From Panacagrimonas sp965216805 (GTDB taxonomy: Bacteria; Pseudomonadota; Gammaproteobacteria; Nevskiales; Nevskiaceae): a stretch of 64,000 nt of DNA. Positions within the stretch are counted from its first letter, which is position 1. The number at the start of each line of letters is the position of its first letter. Shown here piece by piece: positions 26,244-33,750 of the stretch. A program made the translations under genes and the position numbers. The notes under the pieces were generated by a model that ran no database searches, was not told the DNA's origin, and saw nothing but the letters and a program-made list of their open reading frames with translations. The DNA lies in the NCBI RefSeq assembly GCF_965216805.1, contig NZ_CBDCGN010000002.1:2480001-2544000 (forward strand). The letters run 5' to 3'.

Positions 26244-27269
26244 ATGGAATTTCTGGCCGACTACGGCCTGTTTCTGGCCAAGTCGCTGACCTGGGTGGTA
26301 GCCATCGTCGTGGTGGTGGCAACGGTACTGTCGATGGCCCGGGCCGCCCGCGAGCACGGTGGGCGCAAGCTGCAGGTGCGCGACCTGGGCGAAGAGCTGC
26401 GCGACCTGGGCGATGCCATCCGCGAACAGGTGCTGCCGCCGCAAGAGCTCAAGCAACTCGGCAAGCAACGCAAGGCCGAAGCCAAGGCTCTGCACAAAGC
26501 CAAGCCCGGAGCGGACGGTACCGGCAAGCCGCGGGTCTACGTGCTGGACTTCGAAGGCGACCTGCAGGCCCACGCCGTGGCCGGCCTGCGCCACGAGATC
26601 AGCGCGGTGCTGCAGGTGGCGCGCCAGCAGGACGAAGTCCTGCTGCGCCTGGAAAGCGCCGGCGGGCTGGTGCACGCCTATGGGCTGGCCGCCTCGCAAC
26701 TGGTGCGCGTGCGCGACGCCGGCCTGCGCCTGACCGTGGCCATCGACAAGGTGGCCGCCAGCGGCGGTTACCTGATGGCCTGCGTGGCCGACCGCATCCT
26801 GGCGGCGCCGTTCGCCGTAGTGGGGTCCATCGGCGTGGTCGCGCAGCTGCCCAACTTCAACCGCCTGCTCAAGAAGAACGAGATCGACCTGGAACTGCAT
26901 ACCGCGGGCGAGTACAAGCGCACCCTGACCCTGTTCGGCGAGAACACCGAAGCCGGCCGTGCCAAGTTCCGCGAGGACCTGGAAGACACCCATGCGCTTT
27001 TCAAGGATTTCGTGCAGGCGCACCGTCCGGCGCTGGACCTGACGCGGGTGGGCACCGGCGAACACTGGTTCGGCACGCGCGCAAAGGAGCTGCAACTGGT
27101 CGACACGCTGCGCACCAGCGACGATTACCTGCTGTCGCGCGCCGCCGAAGCCGAGGTGATCGAGGTCAAGTACCGCGTGCGCAAGAGCCTGCCGGAACGA
27201 CTGGGCGTCGGTCTTGCAGCACTGGCCACGGCCTTCGGGCGCAAGGCGCTGACGCCGCAGGCGCCGTGA
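26244..27269 (+). CDS. sohB: SohB-type inner-membrane S49 protease
   Basis: SohB is a signal-peptide-peptidase-like serine protease anchored by one N-terminal helix (about 8-31 here). The 341 residues match E. coli SohB (349). The Ser-Lys dyad is S173 in VAASGGYLMACVADRI and K225 in TAGEYKRTLT. The family's GSIGVVAQLPNFNRLLKK segment precedes the lysine. The ATG at 26244 was chosen because the membrane helix begins right after it; an upstream start adds a non-homologous segment. Confidence 0.92.
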   Translation: MEFLADYGLFLAKSLTWVVAIVVVVATVLSMARAAREHGGRKLQVRDLGEELRDLGDAIREQVLPPQELKQLGKQRKAEAKALHKAKPGADGTGKPRVYVLDFEGDLQAHAVAGLRHEISAVLQVARQQDEVLLRLESAGGLVHAYGLAASQLVRVRDAGLRLTVAIDKVAASGGYLMACVADRILAAPFAVVGSIGVVAQLPNFNRLLKKNEIDLELHTAGEYKRTLTLFGENTEAGRAKFREDLEDTHALFKDFVQAHRPALDLTRVGTGEHWFGTRAKELQLVDTLRTSDDYLLSRAAEAEVIEVKYRVRKSLPERLGVGLAALATAFGRKALTPQAP

Positions 27270-27408
27270 ACGTGACCGCAGGCAAAGCTGACGACCCTGG
27301 CTGTGGGTTGCTAACCTTCGATCCATAAAGGCGGCGCAGCGGAGCGTTGGGAAAACAACCGCCCGGCTGCGGCGCTACCGATAACGACACGATTGGGATC
27401 CAAATTCG

Positions 27409-28041
27409 ATGAAGCTCACCAGCAAATCGTTCGACAACGGCGGCCTGATTCCCGGGCGCTGCGCGTTCGCCGTCAAGGCGCCCAAGGGCCATGTGCGCCT
27501 GTCGGACAATCTCAATCCCGAACTGTCCTGGAGCGGCGCCCCGGCCGCCACCCGCAGCTTCGTCCTGTTATGCACCGACCCCGACGTGCCCACCCGGCCG
27601 GACGACGTCAACAAGGAAGACCGCGAAGTACCCCTCAAGCTGCCGCGCACCACGTTCGTACACTGGGTGATGGTGGACATTGCGCCCAGCGTGACGCAGA
27701 TCGAGGAAGGCAGCTGCTCGCGCGGGGTGACCGCGGGCGGCAAGCGCAACCCGCCGGGTCCGGAGGGCTCGCGTCAGGGCATCAACGACTACACCGCCTG
27801 GTTTGCCGGCGATGCCGACATGGCGGGCGACTGGTACGGCTACGACGGCCCCTGCCCGCCGTGGAACGACAGCGTCACCCACCATTACTGCTTCGAGGTG
27901 CTCGCCACCGATCTCGAGCGCGTTCCGCTGGACGGGCGTTTCACCGCCGCCGAGGTACAGGCAGCGCTGGAAGGGCACATACTGGCCAGTGCCGCGCTGA
28001 CCGGGCGCTACAGCCTGAATCCGCGTATCCGCCTGCTGTGA
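27409..28041 (+). CDS. YbhB/YbcL-family PEBP protein
   Basis: The 210-residue protein belongs to the bacterial relatives of phosphatidylethanolamine-binding proteins (Raf kinase inhibitor-like). Recognisable parts are NLNPELSWSGAPA, TDPDVPTR, FVHWVMVDI, GINDYTAWFAGD, YDGPCPPWND and HHYCFEVLATDL. No signal peptide is seen, so it is cytosolic. The ligand and role of the bacterial proteins are not established. The gene stands alone between sohB and the DegQ-like protease. Confidence 0.88.
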   Translation: MKLTSKSFDNGGLIPGRCAFAVKAPKGHVRLSDNLNPELSWSGAPAATRSFVLLCTDPDVPTRPDDVNKEDREVPLKLPRTTFVHWVMVDIAPSVTQIEEGSCSRGVTAGGKRNPPGPEGSRQGINDYTAWFAGDADMAGDWYGYDGPCPPWNDSVTHHYCFEVLATDLERVPLDGRFTAAEVQAALEGHILASAALTGRYSLNPRIRLL

Positions 28042-28132
28042 ACGGCGCCTACATGTCACGAAACCTTCAACGACCGACACGGTCATAGCCGTCGCCGCTA
28101 TCCGGCGCAATCCTTCCAAAACAGAGGTTTCG

Positions 28133-29551
28133 ATGCTTCGTCCCCTACTCATCAAAGCGGTGGCACCGGCCGTCGTCGCGGCAGGCTTGCTGTCGTTCGT
28201 GCTCGTCGGCGGTTCGCCGCCGTCGGTGCAGGCAGACATCAGCATCCCCATGACGCAAGGCACGCCCTCGCTGGCTCCGATGCTGAAAAACATCATGCCG
28301 GCGGTGGTGAACATCGCGGTCACCTCCAAGGTCGAGATCCAGAACCCGCTGATGCAGGACCCGTTCTTCCGGCGCTTCTTCGAGGGCCCCGGTGCCCCCG
28401 AGCAACCGCAGGAGCGCGAGTCGCAGTCCACCGGTTCGGGCGTGATCGTCGATGCCAAGAAAGGCTACGTCATCACCAACAATCACGTGATCGATCAGGC
28501 CGAAAGCATCCGCGTGCGGCTGTCGGACGACCGCGAGTTCGACGCCAAGCTGATCGGCAAAGATCCGCAGACCGACGTCGCCGTGGTGCAGATCGACGCC
28601 AAGAACCTGGTCGCAATTCCCATGGCGGATTCGGACAAGGCGCAGGTTGGCGATTTCGTCGTCGCCATCGGTTCGCCCTTCGGTCTGCGCCAGACCGTGA
28701 CCTCCGGCATCGTCAGCGCGGTCGGTCGCCACACCGGCATCAGCGAAGGCGGCTACGAGGACTTCATCCAGACCGACGCTTCCATCAACCCCGGCAATTC
28801 CGGCGGTGCGCTGGTGAATCTCAACGGCGAGCTGATCGGCATTCCGTCCAACATCCTGTCGCGCTCAGGCGGCAATATCGGCATCGGCTTCGCGATTCCG
28901 ATGAACCAAGCCCGCAACGTGATGGACCAGCTCGTCGAGCACGGCTCGGTGCAGCGTGGCCGTATCGGCGTGGTCGGCCAGGACGTCACCCCAGACCTGG
29001 CCAAGGCCTTCGGTCTGCCGTCAGCCCGCGGCGCGGTCGTCGCCCAGGTGGTTCCCGACTCGCCAGCGGACAAGGCGGGGTTGAAGTCGGAAGACATCAT
29101 TCTCGAAGCCAACGGCAAGGAAGTTCAAAGCTTCGTGCAGCTGCGCAATGCCGTCGGCCTGATGCGCGTCGGCGAAAAGGTCAAGCTCAAGGTGCTGCGC
29201 GAAGGCAAACCGCGCGATATCACCGTGGAAGTGGGCAAGGCCGAAGACCAGGTCGCCAGCGGCGAGGGCCTGCACCCGGCGCTGGCCGGCGCCGTGTTCG
29301 GCCCGCGTGCAGAAATAGCCGGCAAACCGTCCGGCGAAGGCCTGGACGCCAAGGGCGTGCTGGTGCAGCAGGTTGCGCCCGGTTCGCCCGCTGCGCGCAC
29401 CGGCCTGCGTCCGGACGACGTCGTCATCGCGGTAAACCGCCAGAGCATCGACAGCATGGCGAAGTTCGAGGAGCTCGCCGGCGTCAAGGAAGGCCAGCTG
29501 CTGCTGCACGTGCAGCGAGGCGACGGCGCGCTGTTCCTGATCGTGCGCTGA
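28133..29551 (+). CDS. Periplasmic serine protease, DegP/DegQ (HtrA) family
   Basis: The 472-residue exported protease/chaperone degrades or refolds damaged envelope proteins. A hydrophobic leader (residues 5-35) is followed by a trypsin-like domain with triad H118 (TNNHVID), D148 (QTDVAVV) and S223 (NPGNSGGAL), then two PDZ domains (about 265-365 and 385-472, with GAVVAQVVPDSPADKAGLKSEDII and KGVLVQQVAPGSPAARTGL). The DegP-specific long Q-loop is short, which favours DegQ or MucD. No rpoE-rseA cluster is adjacent, so the exact ortholog was not assigned. Confidence 0.93.
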   Translation: MLRPLLIKAVAPAVVAAGLLSFVLVGGSPPSVQADISIPMTQGTPSLAPMLKNIMPAVVNIAVTSKVEIQNPLMQDPFFRRFFEGPGAPEQPQERESQSTGSGVIVDAKKGYVITNNHVIDQAESIRVRLSDDREFDAKLIGKDPQTDVAVVQIDAKNLVAIPMADSDKAQVGDFVVAIGSPFGLRQTVTSGIVSAVGRHTGISEGGYEDFIQTDASINPGNSGGALVNLNGELIGIPSNILSRSGGNIGIGFAIPMNQARNVMDQLVEHGSVQRGRIGVVGQDVTPDLAKAFGLPSARGAVVAQVVPDSPADKAGLKSEDIILEANGKEVQSFVQLRNAVGLMRVGEKVKLKVLREGKPRDITVEVGKAEDQVASGEGLHPALAGAVFGPRAEIAGKPSGEGLDAKGVLVQQVAPGSPAARTGLRPDDVVIAVNRQSIDSMAKFEELAGVKEGQLLLHVQRGDGALFLIVR

Positions 29552-29605
29552 TCGCGGCTGCGGGGCCGGGCTATACTGCCAGCCCGCCCCGCATCCGACG
29601 TTGAC

Positions 29606-29812
29606 GTGCTCGACAACGAACTCGAACAACTCGAACAGCGCGTGCAGCGACTCGTCGCTGCCTACCGGCAAGCCCGGCTGGAACTCAAACGCGTACAACA
29701 GGAACGTGACCGCCTGACTGCCCTCAACGGCGAATTGCGCCGTCGGATCGAAGGCGTGGTCGACCGCGTGCGCAAGCTGGAATCCGAACAGGGTTCCGAG
29801 GAGAGCGCATGA
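29606..29812 (+). CDS. TIGR02449-type small coiled-coil protein
   Basis: The 68-residue protein is a continuous amphipathic coiled coil (LEQLEQRVQRLVAAYRQ...ELRRRIEGVVDRVRKLE). Such proteins of unknown function sit directly before zapA in many gammaproteobacteria, including this window. The GTG at 29606 gives the standard length. Its stop overlaps the start of a 20-codon frame (ATGA), which in turn overlaps zapA. A role in Z-ring assembly is suggested by position only. Confidence 0.85.
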   Translation: MLDNELEQLEQRVQRLVAAYRQARLELKRVQQERDRLTALNGELRRRIEGVVDRVRKLESEQGSEESA

Positions 29813-29871
29813 ACATTCCGAGAAGAAAATCCGTACGGCGCAGACCCGACCTCGCAAAGGTGACCGCATGA
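29809..29871 (+). CDS. Possible 20-codon linker ORF coupled to zapA
   Basis: An ATG overlapping the previous stop (ATGA) opens a frame encoding MNIPRRKSVRRRPDLAKVTA, whose stop overlaps the zapA ATG in the same way. The product would be small and strongly basic. Double ATGA overlap allows a ribosome to reinitiate through to zapA. It may be a real microprotein or only a coupling device; nothing in the sequence identifies a function. Confidence 0.4.
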   Translation: MNIPRRKSVRRRPDLAKVTA

Positions 29872-30197
29872 GTCCGCGCGCGGCAGCATCGGCCGACCCC
29901 GAAAGTCTCAGCGTCACCGTTCGCATCATGGGACGCGAGTACACCGTGGTGTGTCCGCAGGAAGAGCACGAAGCGCTGGTGGCATCGGCCGACTTCCTCA
30001 ACGATCGCATGATGGCGATCCGCAAGCGCGGCAAGGCGCTCGGCGCCGAACGTATCGCAGTCATGGCGGCGCTCAATCTGGCGCGCGAAGTGCTGGAAAT
30101 GCAGGGATCGGAGAAGGTCATGCAGCCCGATCACGCCGCCGCCGAGCGGGTGAAGCAACTGCGCCTCGATATAGACTCGACGCTGTCGCTGGACTAA
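29868..30197 (+). CDS. zapA: Cell division protein ZapA
   Basis: ZapA cross-links FtsZ filaments and stabilises the division ring. The 109-residue protein has the N-terminal globular part (VTVRIMGREYTVVCPQEEHEALVASADFLNDRM) and the C-terminal dimerising coil (ERIAVMAALNLAREVLEMQ). Length equals E. coli ZapA. It follows the coiled-coil gene and the 20-codon frame, and 6S RNA follows it, the usual gammaproteobacterial order. Confidence 0.95.
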   Translation: MSPRAAASADPESLSVTVRIMGREYTVVCPQEEHEALVASADFLNDRMMAIRKRGKALGAERIAVMAALNLAREVLEMQGSEKVMQPDHAAAERVKQLRLDIDSTLSLD

Positions 30198-30266
30198 CCG
30201 TGCAGCGTGCGCGTTTGCGTGCGATATGCCGGCGGCTGATCAGGTCCGAGGTGATATCCTTGCGAC

Positions 30267-30451
30267 GTGCCTCCTGTAGCGCCCAAGTGTGCTCCAAGCC
30301 CCTTGAGCCTATTTTCACCACCAGGGAGCCCCACCCGGTTCTGGCGTGCAGGCCCGCGAAGTCGGCGGGAAGCCCGATGGATCGGAACGGCACCCACTTG
30401 AGACCTCGTCTCAAGGAACCGAGCCCGCGTCAAGCGCCGCGGGAGGCACCT
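30267..30451 (+). ncRNA. ssrS: 6S RNA
   Basis: 6S RNA mimics an open promoter and sequesters sigma-70 RNA polymerase. It is located between zapA and the formyltetrahydrofolate cyclo-ligase gene, its conserved site. The 5' GTGCCTCC (30268-30275) pairs with GGAGGCAC (30442-30449) to close the rod. CCCTTGAGCC plus ATTTTCA on the left arm, and CACTTGAGACC followed by GTCTCAAGG on the right, match the conserved core. The implied length of about 185 nt is typical. TATCCT at 30255-30260 could be the -10 element; no good -35 is visible. Ends are estimated to within a few bases. Confidence 0.92.
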
Positions 30452-31077
30452 TGAATTCTTCCGTGCAGGACAAGGCCGAACTGCGCCGCGCCCTGCGCCG
30501 CCGGCGCTCGCTGATACCGCCCGGCCGTCGCCGCCGTCTTGCGACGCTGGTGGTCCGCCATCTGCTGCGATCCCGTCCGCTGCGCCGCGCGCGCTGCGTC
30601 GCCGTATACCTGCATCACGGCAGCGAAGTGGCCACCACCGTACTGATCGATGCGCTGCTGGCGCGCGGCGTGCGCGTACTGGTGCCCCGCATCGCTACGG
30701 CGCCGGGGCGCATGGACATGGTCGCCTTGCCGCGTCATGCCAGGCCGTGCGTGCACGGGCCGTTCGGCATCGCGCAGCCGCGGGCCGCGCGGCGTTGGCC
30801 CCGACGCGCGATCGACGCAATGTTGATCCCCTTGGTCGCCTACGACGCGCGCGGTCATCGACTGGGCAGCGGTGGCGGTTACTACGATCGCTGGTTGGCG
30901 CGCAGCCGCGGATCACGGCCTCGGCGTATCGGGCTCGCTTACTCCATACAGCGGGTGTCGGCGCTGCCCGACGAAGGCTGGGACATCCGTCTTCACGCCG
31001 TCGCGACCGAGCGCGGCATCCGTTATTTTTCGCAGCCGACAACGCCCCGCCCGATGACGCAATGCACCGGCCCCTGA
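30451..31077 (+). CDS. fau: 5-formyltetrahydrofolate cyclo-ligase
   Basis: The enzyme (YgfA/MTHFS) converts 5-formyl-THF to methenyl-THF with ATP. The 208-residue product begins with a DKAELRRALRRRRSLIP helix, has VAVYLHHGSEVATTVLI and VLVPRI, and ends with the signature DARGHRLGSGGGYYDRWL. No ATG fits: TTG at 30451 has GGGAGG five bases upstream, and GTG at 30463 is an alternative. That ribosome binding site is itself the closing 3' strand of 6S RNA, so the mRNA must be unpaired or processed for translation. Confidence 0.9.
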   Translation: MNSSVQDKAELRRALRRRRSLIPPGRRRRLATLVVRHLLRSRPLRRARCVAVYLHHGSEVATTVLIDALLARGVRVLVPRIATAPGRMDMVALPRHARPCVHGPFGIAQPRAARRWPRRAIDAMLIPLVAYDARGHRLGSGGGYYDRWLARSRGSRPRRIGLAYSIQRVSALPDEGWDIRLHAVATERGIRYFSQPTTPRPMTQCTGP

Positions 31078-31114
31078 TCCACTCGTATCCCGCTCGACTT
31101 GGAGATTCGCCGCG

Positions 31115-31585
31115 ATGGCCTACTGGCTGATGAAATCCGAACCCGACTGTTTCTCCATCGACGATCTGGCTTCGCGGCCGAATCGGACCGAGGCCTGGGA
31201 CGGCGTGCGCAACTACCAGGTGCGCAACATGATGCGCGACGACATGCAGCCCGGCGATCTGGCTTTTTTCTATCACTCCAGCTGCCCGCAACCCGGCGTT
31301 TACGGCGAGATGGAGATCGTCTCGCGAGCCTATCCGGACCCCACGCAGTTCGACCCGGAGCACGAACACTACGATGCGGGTGCCAAGCCCGCCGAGCCGC
31401 GCTGGCTGCTGGTGGAGGTCAGATTCAGACGCAAGTTCGAACGGCCGGTGCTGCTGGAGGCCTTGCGCGCGCAGGAGGCGCGCTTCAAGGGCCTGCGCAT
31501 TCTGGAACGCGGCAGCCGTCTGTCGGTGGTGCCAGTATCGGCGCCGCACTGGAAGGCGATTCTGAAGCTGGCGGGCGCAACCTGA
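31115..31585 (+). CDS. EVE domain protein
   Basis: The 156-residue protein is a single EVE (PUA-like) domain, the bacterial relative of thymocyte nuclear protein 1. MAYWLMKSEPDCFSIDDL, AWDGVRNYQVRNMMRDDM and GDLAFFYHSSCPQPGVYGEMEIV are diagnostic. These domains bind modified bases in DNA or RNA. Position beside fau after 6S RNA is common. Its ligand here is unknown. Confidence 0.92.
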   Translation: MAYWLMKSEPDCFSIDDLASRPNRTEAWDGVRNYQVRNMMRDDMQPGDLAFFYHSSCPQPGVYGEMEIVSRAYPDPTQFDPEHEHYDAGAKPAEPRWLLVEVRFRRKFERPVLLEALRAQEARFKGLRILERGSRLSVVPVSAPHWKAILKLAGAT

Positions 31586-31696
31586 GGGCAGAAGGCTTTT
31601 CGGCCGCCGCGGTGCAGCGCCTCCGGCGCCCGGCCGGCCCTTCGCATCTTGCTGCGCCTTGGCGCGCATAGGGTCCGACCGGCACCGCATCTGCGC

Positions 31697-33367
31697 TCAG
31701 GCAGTCACCTCCAGAATCATCTCGGTGTTGGCGGCGCCTGGCGCCACCATCGGCAACACCATCTCGGCGTGCTGGATCGGCGCCCGCACCAGCATTGGAC
31801 CCGGCTGCACGAACACATCGCGCAGCGTCGCCAGGGGATGGGTGGCCTGCTCCAGATCCAATGCCGGGACGCCGAACGCACGTGCCAGCGCGCAGATCGC
31901 GGTTCCGCGCGAATACACCGAGCCGGTATGGTGCTGCTGGTAGAACAGGCTCTGCTGCTGGCGCACCATGCCTAATCCGCCGTTGTCGAACACCACGATC
32001 TTCACGTCGGCCTCGGTGTCGGCCAGAGTCGCCAGCTCCTGCACGTTCATCAACAGGCTGCCATCGCCGGTGATGCACAGCGCGCCAGCCGCGGGGCAGG
32101 CCAGCGCGGCGCCGATGGCGGCCGGGATGCCGAAACCCATGGTGCCCAGCCCGCCCGATGTCAGCCAATTCTCCGCAGCCGTCAGCGGATAATGCTGCGC
32201 CACCCACATCTGGTGCTGGCCCACATCGGTGGTGACGATGCGATGCGGTCCGGCCAGTCGGGAGAGCTGGCGAATCAAGATCGGCGGACAGGAAAGGTCG
32301 TCGCCGCTCGCCGCCGGCGCCGGATGCGCACGACGCAATCCAGCGACCTGGGCTTGCCAAGCACTCCGGTCCTGCTTCACCAGCAGCGCACCCAGCGCGC
32401 GCAGGGCGGCGCCGGCGTCGGCGTGAACGGCCAGGTCCGGCCGTCGCAGCTTGCCCAGCTCGCGTGGATCGGCATCGATGTGGATGACCTGGGCGTCGCG
32501 TGCAAACCCGGTCAGCTTGCCGGTGGCGCGATCATCGAATCGGGCGCCGACCGCGATCAGCAGATCGCAGGCCTCCACCGCGTGGTTGGCATAAGGCGCG
32601 CCATGCATGCCCAGCATGCCGAGGTTGAGCGGGTGCGCAGGCGGCAACACCCCCAGCGCCATCAGACTCGTCACCGCCGGCACACCGGTGTCATCCACCA
32701 GCCGGCGTGCATCACTGCTGGCGCGCGCCAGGCGCACGCCGCCACCAAAGTAAAACAACGGCCGCTGCGCAGCCCTGATCATGCCGGCCGCCCGATCAAG
32801 CGCGTTGGAACACGGCGTCTGCAATGCGGTGGCGCTGCTTGCCAAAGGCAACTCGTGCAAGTGCACGCGCTCGGTCTGCACGTCCTTGGGAAGATCCAGC
32901 AACACCGGTCCCGGGCGGCCGCTTTCAGCGATGCGAAACGCCTCCGGCAGCAGGTCGATCAACTCCGCGGCGGCGTTGACCTCGAAGTGCGCCTTGGTGA
33001 TGCGATCCACGATGAAGCCCGTCGGCACTTCCTGGAACGCGTCGGTGTTTCGTAGCGCGCGCGGCACCTGCCCGGCCAGGCACACCAGCGGCACCGAATC
33101 CGCCTTGGCGTCGGCCAGCGCAGTGACGGTGTTAGTGACGCCCGGCCCCGAAGTGGCGATGCACACCCCTGCCCGCCCGGCGACGCGCGCATAGCCCTGC
33201 GCGATGAAAGCCGCGCCCTGTTCGTTGCGCGCCAGCACGTGGCGCAGGGATGAATCGGCCAGTGCCCGATACAGCGGCAGCACCGCGCCGCCGGGGATAC
33301 CGGCAACGAAGGGCGTGCCGCGCTGTTCGAGAAAGCGGGTGATGAGTTGTGCGCCAGTGATGTCCAT
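31697..33367 (-). CDS. ilvG: Acetolactate synthase, catalytic (large) subunit
   Basis: The thiamine-diphosphate enzyme joins two pyruvates, or pyruvate and 2-ketobutyrate, at the start of valine, leucine and isoleucine synthesis. The 556-residue protein has the catalytic glutamate E49 (RNEQGAAF), SGPGVTN, GRPGPVLLDLPKDVQ and the cofactor motif GDGSLLMN. Length and wording fit IlvG rather than IlvB or IlvI. It is preceded by a valine-rich leader and attenuator. No ilvM or ilvH regulatory subunit, ilvD or ilvA follows: the next gene is convergent. The small subunit must be encoded elsewhere if it is needed. Confidence 0.92.
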   Translation of the reverse strand: MDITGAQLITRFLEQRGTPFVAGIPGGAVLPLYRALADSSLRHVLARNEQGAAFIAQGYARVAGRAGVCIATSGPGVTNTVTALADAKADSVPLVCLAGQVPRALRNTDAFQEVPTGFIVDRITKAHFEVNAAAELIDLLPEAFRIAESGRPGPVLLDLPKDVQTERVHLHELPLASSATALQTPCSNALDRAAGMIRAAQRPLFYFGGGVRLARASSDARRLVDDTGVPAVTSLMALGVLPPAHPLNLGMLGMHGAPYANHAVEACDLLIAVGARFDDRATGKLTGFARDAQVIHIDADPRELGKLRRPDLAVHADAGAALRALGALLVKQDRSAWQAQVAGLRRAHPAPAASGDDLSCPPILIRQLSRLAGPHRIVTTDVGQHQMWVAQHYPLTAAENWLTSGGLGTMGFGIPAAIGAALACPAAGALCITGDGSLLMNVQELATLADTEADVKIVVFDNGGLGMVRQQQSLFYQQHHTGSVYSRGTAICALARAFGVPALDLEQATHPLATLRDVFVQPGPMLVRAPIQHAEMVLPMVAPGAANTEMILEVTA

Positions 33368-33414
33368 GGAAGGTCTCGATGTGGACCCCTGGGCGGCATC
33401 TCCGGCGTGGACTG

Positions 33415-33458
33415 CAAAAACAAGAACCCCCCGCCGGCGATGGCGCCGGCGGGGGGTT
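33415..33458 (-). terminator. Attenuator of the acetolactate synthase gene
   Basis: On the minus strand AACCCCCC-GCCGGC (33445-33458) pairs with GCCGGC-GGGGGGTT (33425-33438) around a 6-base loop and is followed by CTTGTTTTTGC, giving a strong intrinsic terminator. It lies 21 bases after the leader peptide stop and 47 bases before the ilvG start, where an attenuator belongs. Confidence 0.92.
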
Positions 33459-33479
33459 GAGTGATGCGTGCAGCGTCCC

Positions 33480-33539
33480 CTACGGCGCGTCGGTAACGAC
33501 GACCATTACGGCCAGGACGATGGCTTTGTTGAAATTCAT
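33480..33539 (-). CDS. ilvL: Branched-chain leader peptide for attenuation
   Basis: The 19-residue frame MNFNKAIVLAVMVVVTDAP carries five valines, one isoleucine and one leucine, with GTC-GTC-GTT in a row. Ribosome stalling here under valine shortage would favour read-through into ilvG. It lies 34 nt downstream of tRNA-Val(GAC), whose anticodon reads four of its five valine codons (GTC x3, GTT x1). Too short for ordinary gene finding; the attenuator behind it supports it strongly. Confidence 0.88.
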   Translation of the reverse strand: MNFNKAIVLAVMVVVTDAP

Positions 33540-33573
33540 GACTACCGCGAAATCCCGGGAAAATGCGATTCGT

Positions 33574-33650
33574 TGGTAGGCGCGAGAGGACTCGAACCTC
33601 CGACCCCCACCATGTCAAGGTGGTGCTCTAACCAGCTGAGCTACGCGCCT
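33574..33650 (-). tRNA. tRNA-Val (anticodon GAC), CCA encoded
   Basis: The minus strand folds into a full cloverleaf: acceptor AGGCGCG with CGCGCCT, D-arm GCTC...GAGC, anticodon stem CCACC/GGTGG with loop TTGACAT, T-arm GGAGG-TTCGAGT-CCTCT, discriminator A and encoded CCA. GAC reads GUC and GUU valine codons. It is directly upstream of the ilv leader on the same strand and shares its only obvious promoter. Confidence 0.95.
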
Positions 33651-33671
33651 GCCGCAACCGCAGGGGCGCGA

Positions 33672-33700
33672 AGATTACCGGCGCGAACGTAGACAAGCAA
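33672..33700 (-). promoter_or_regulatory. Sigma-70-type promoter for tRNA-Val and probably the ilv leader
   Basis: Minus strand: TTGCTT (33695-33700), 17-bp spacer, TAATCT (33672-33677), then the G+C-rich discriminator TCGCGCCCC before the tRNA. This discriminator type is common at promoters under stringent control. No separate promoter is evident in the 34 bp between tRNA and leader. Confidence 0.75.
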
Positions 33701-33750
33701 CTCCGGTCACCGGCCCGATCAATCGCCACGATGGGCGCTCGGCTGAAGGT

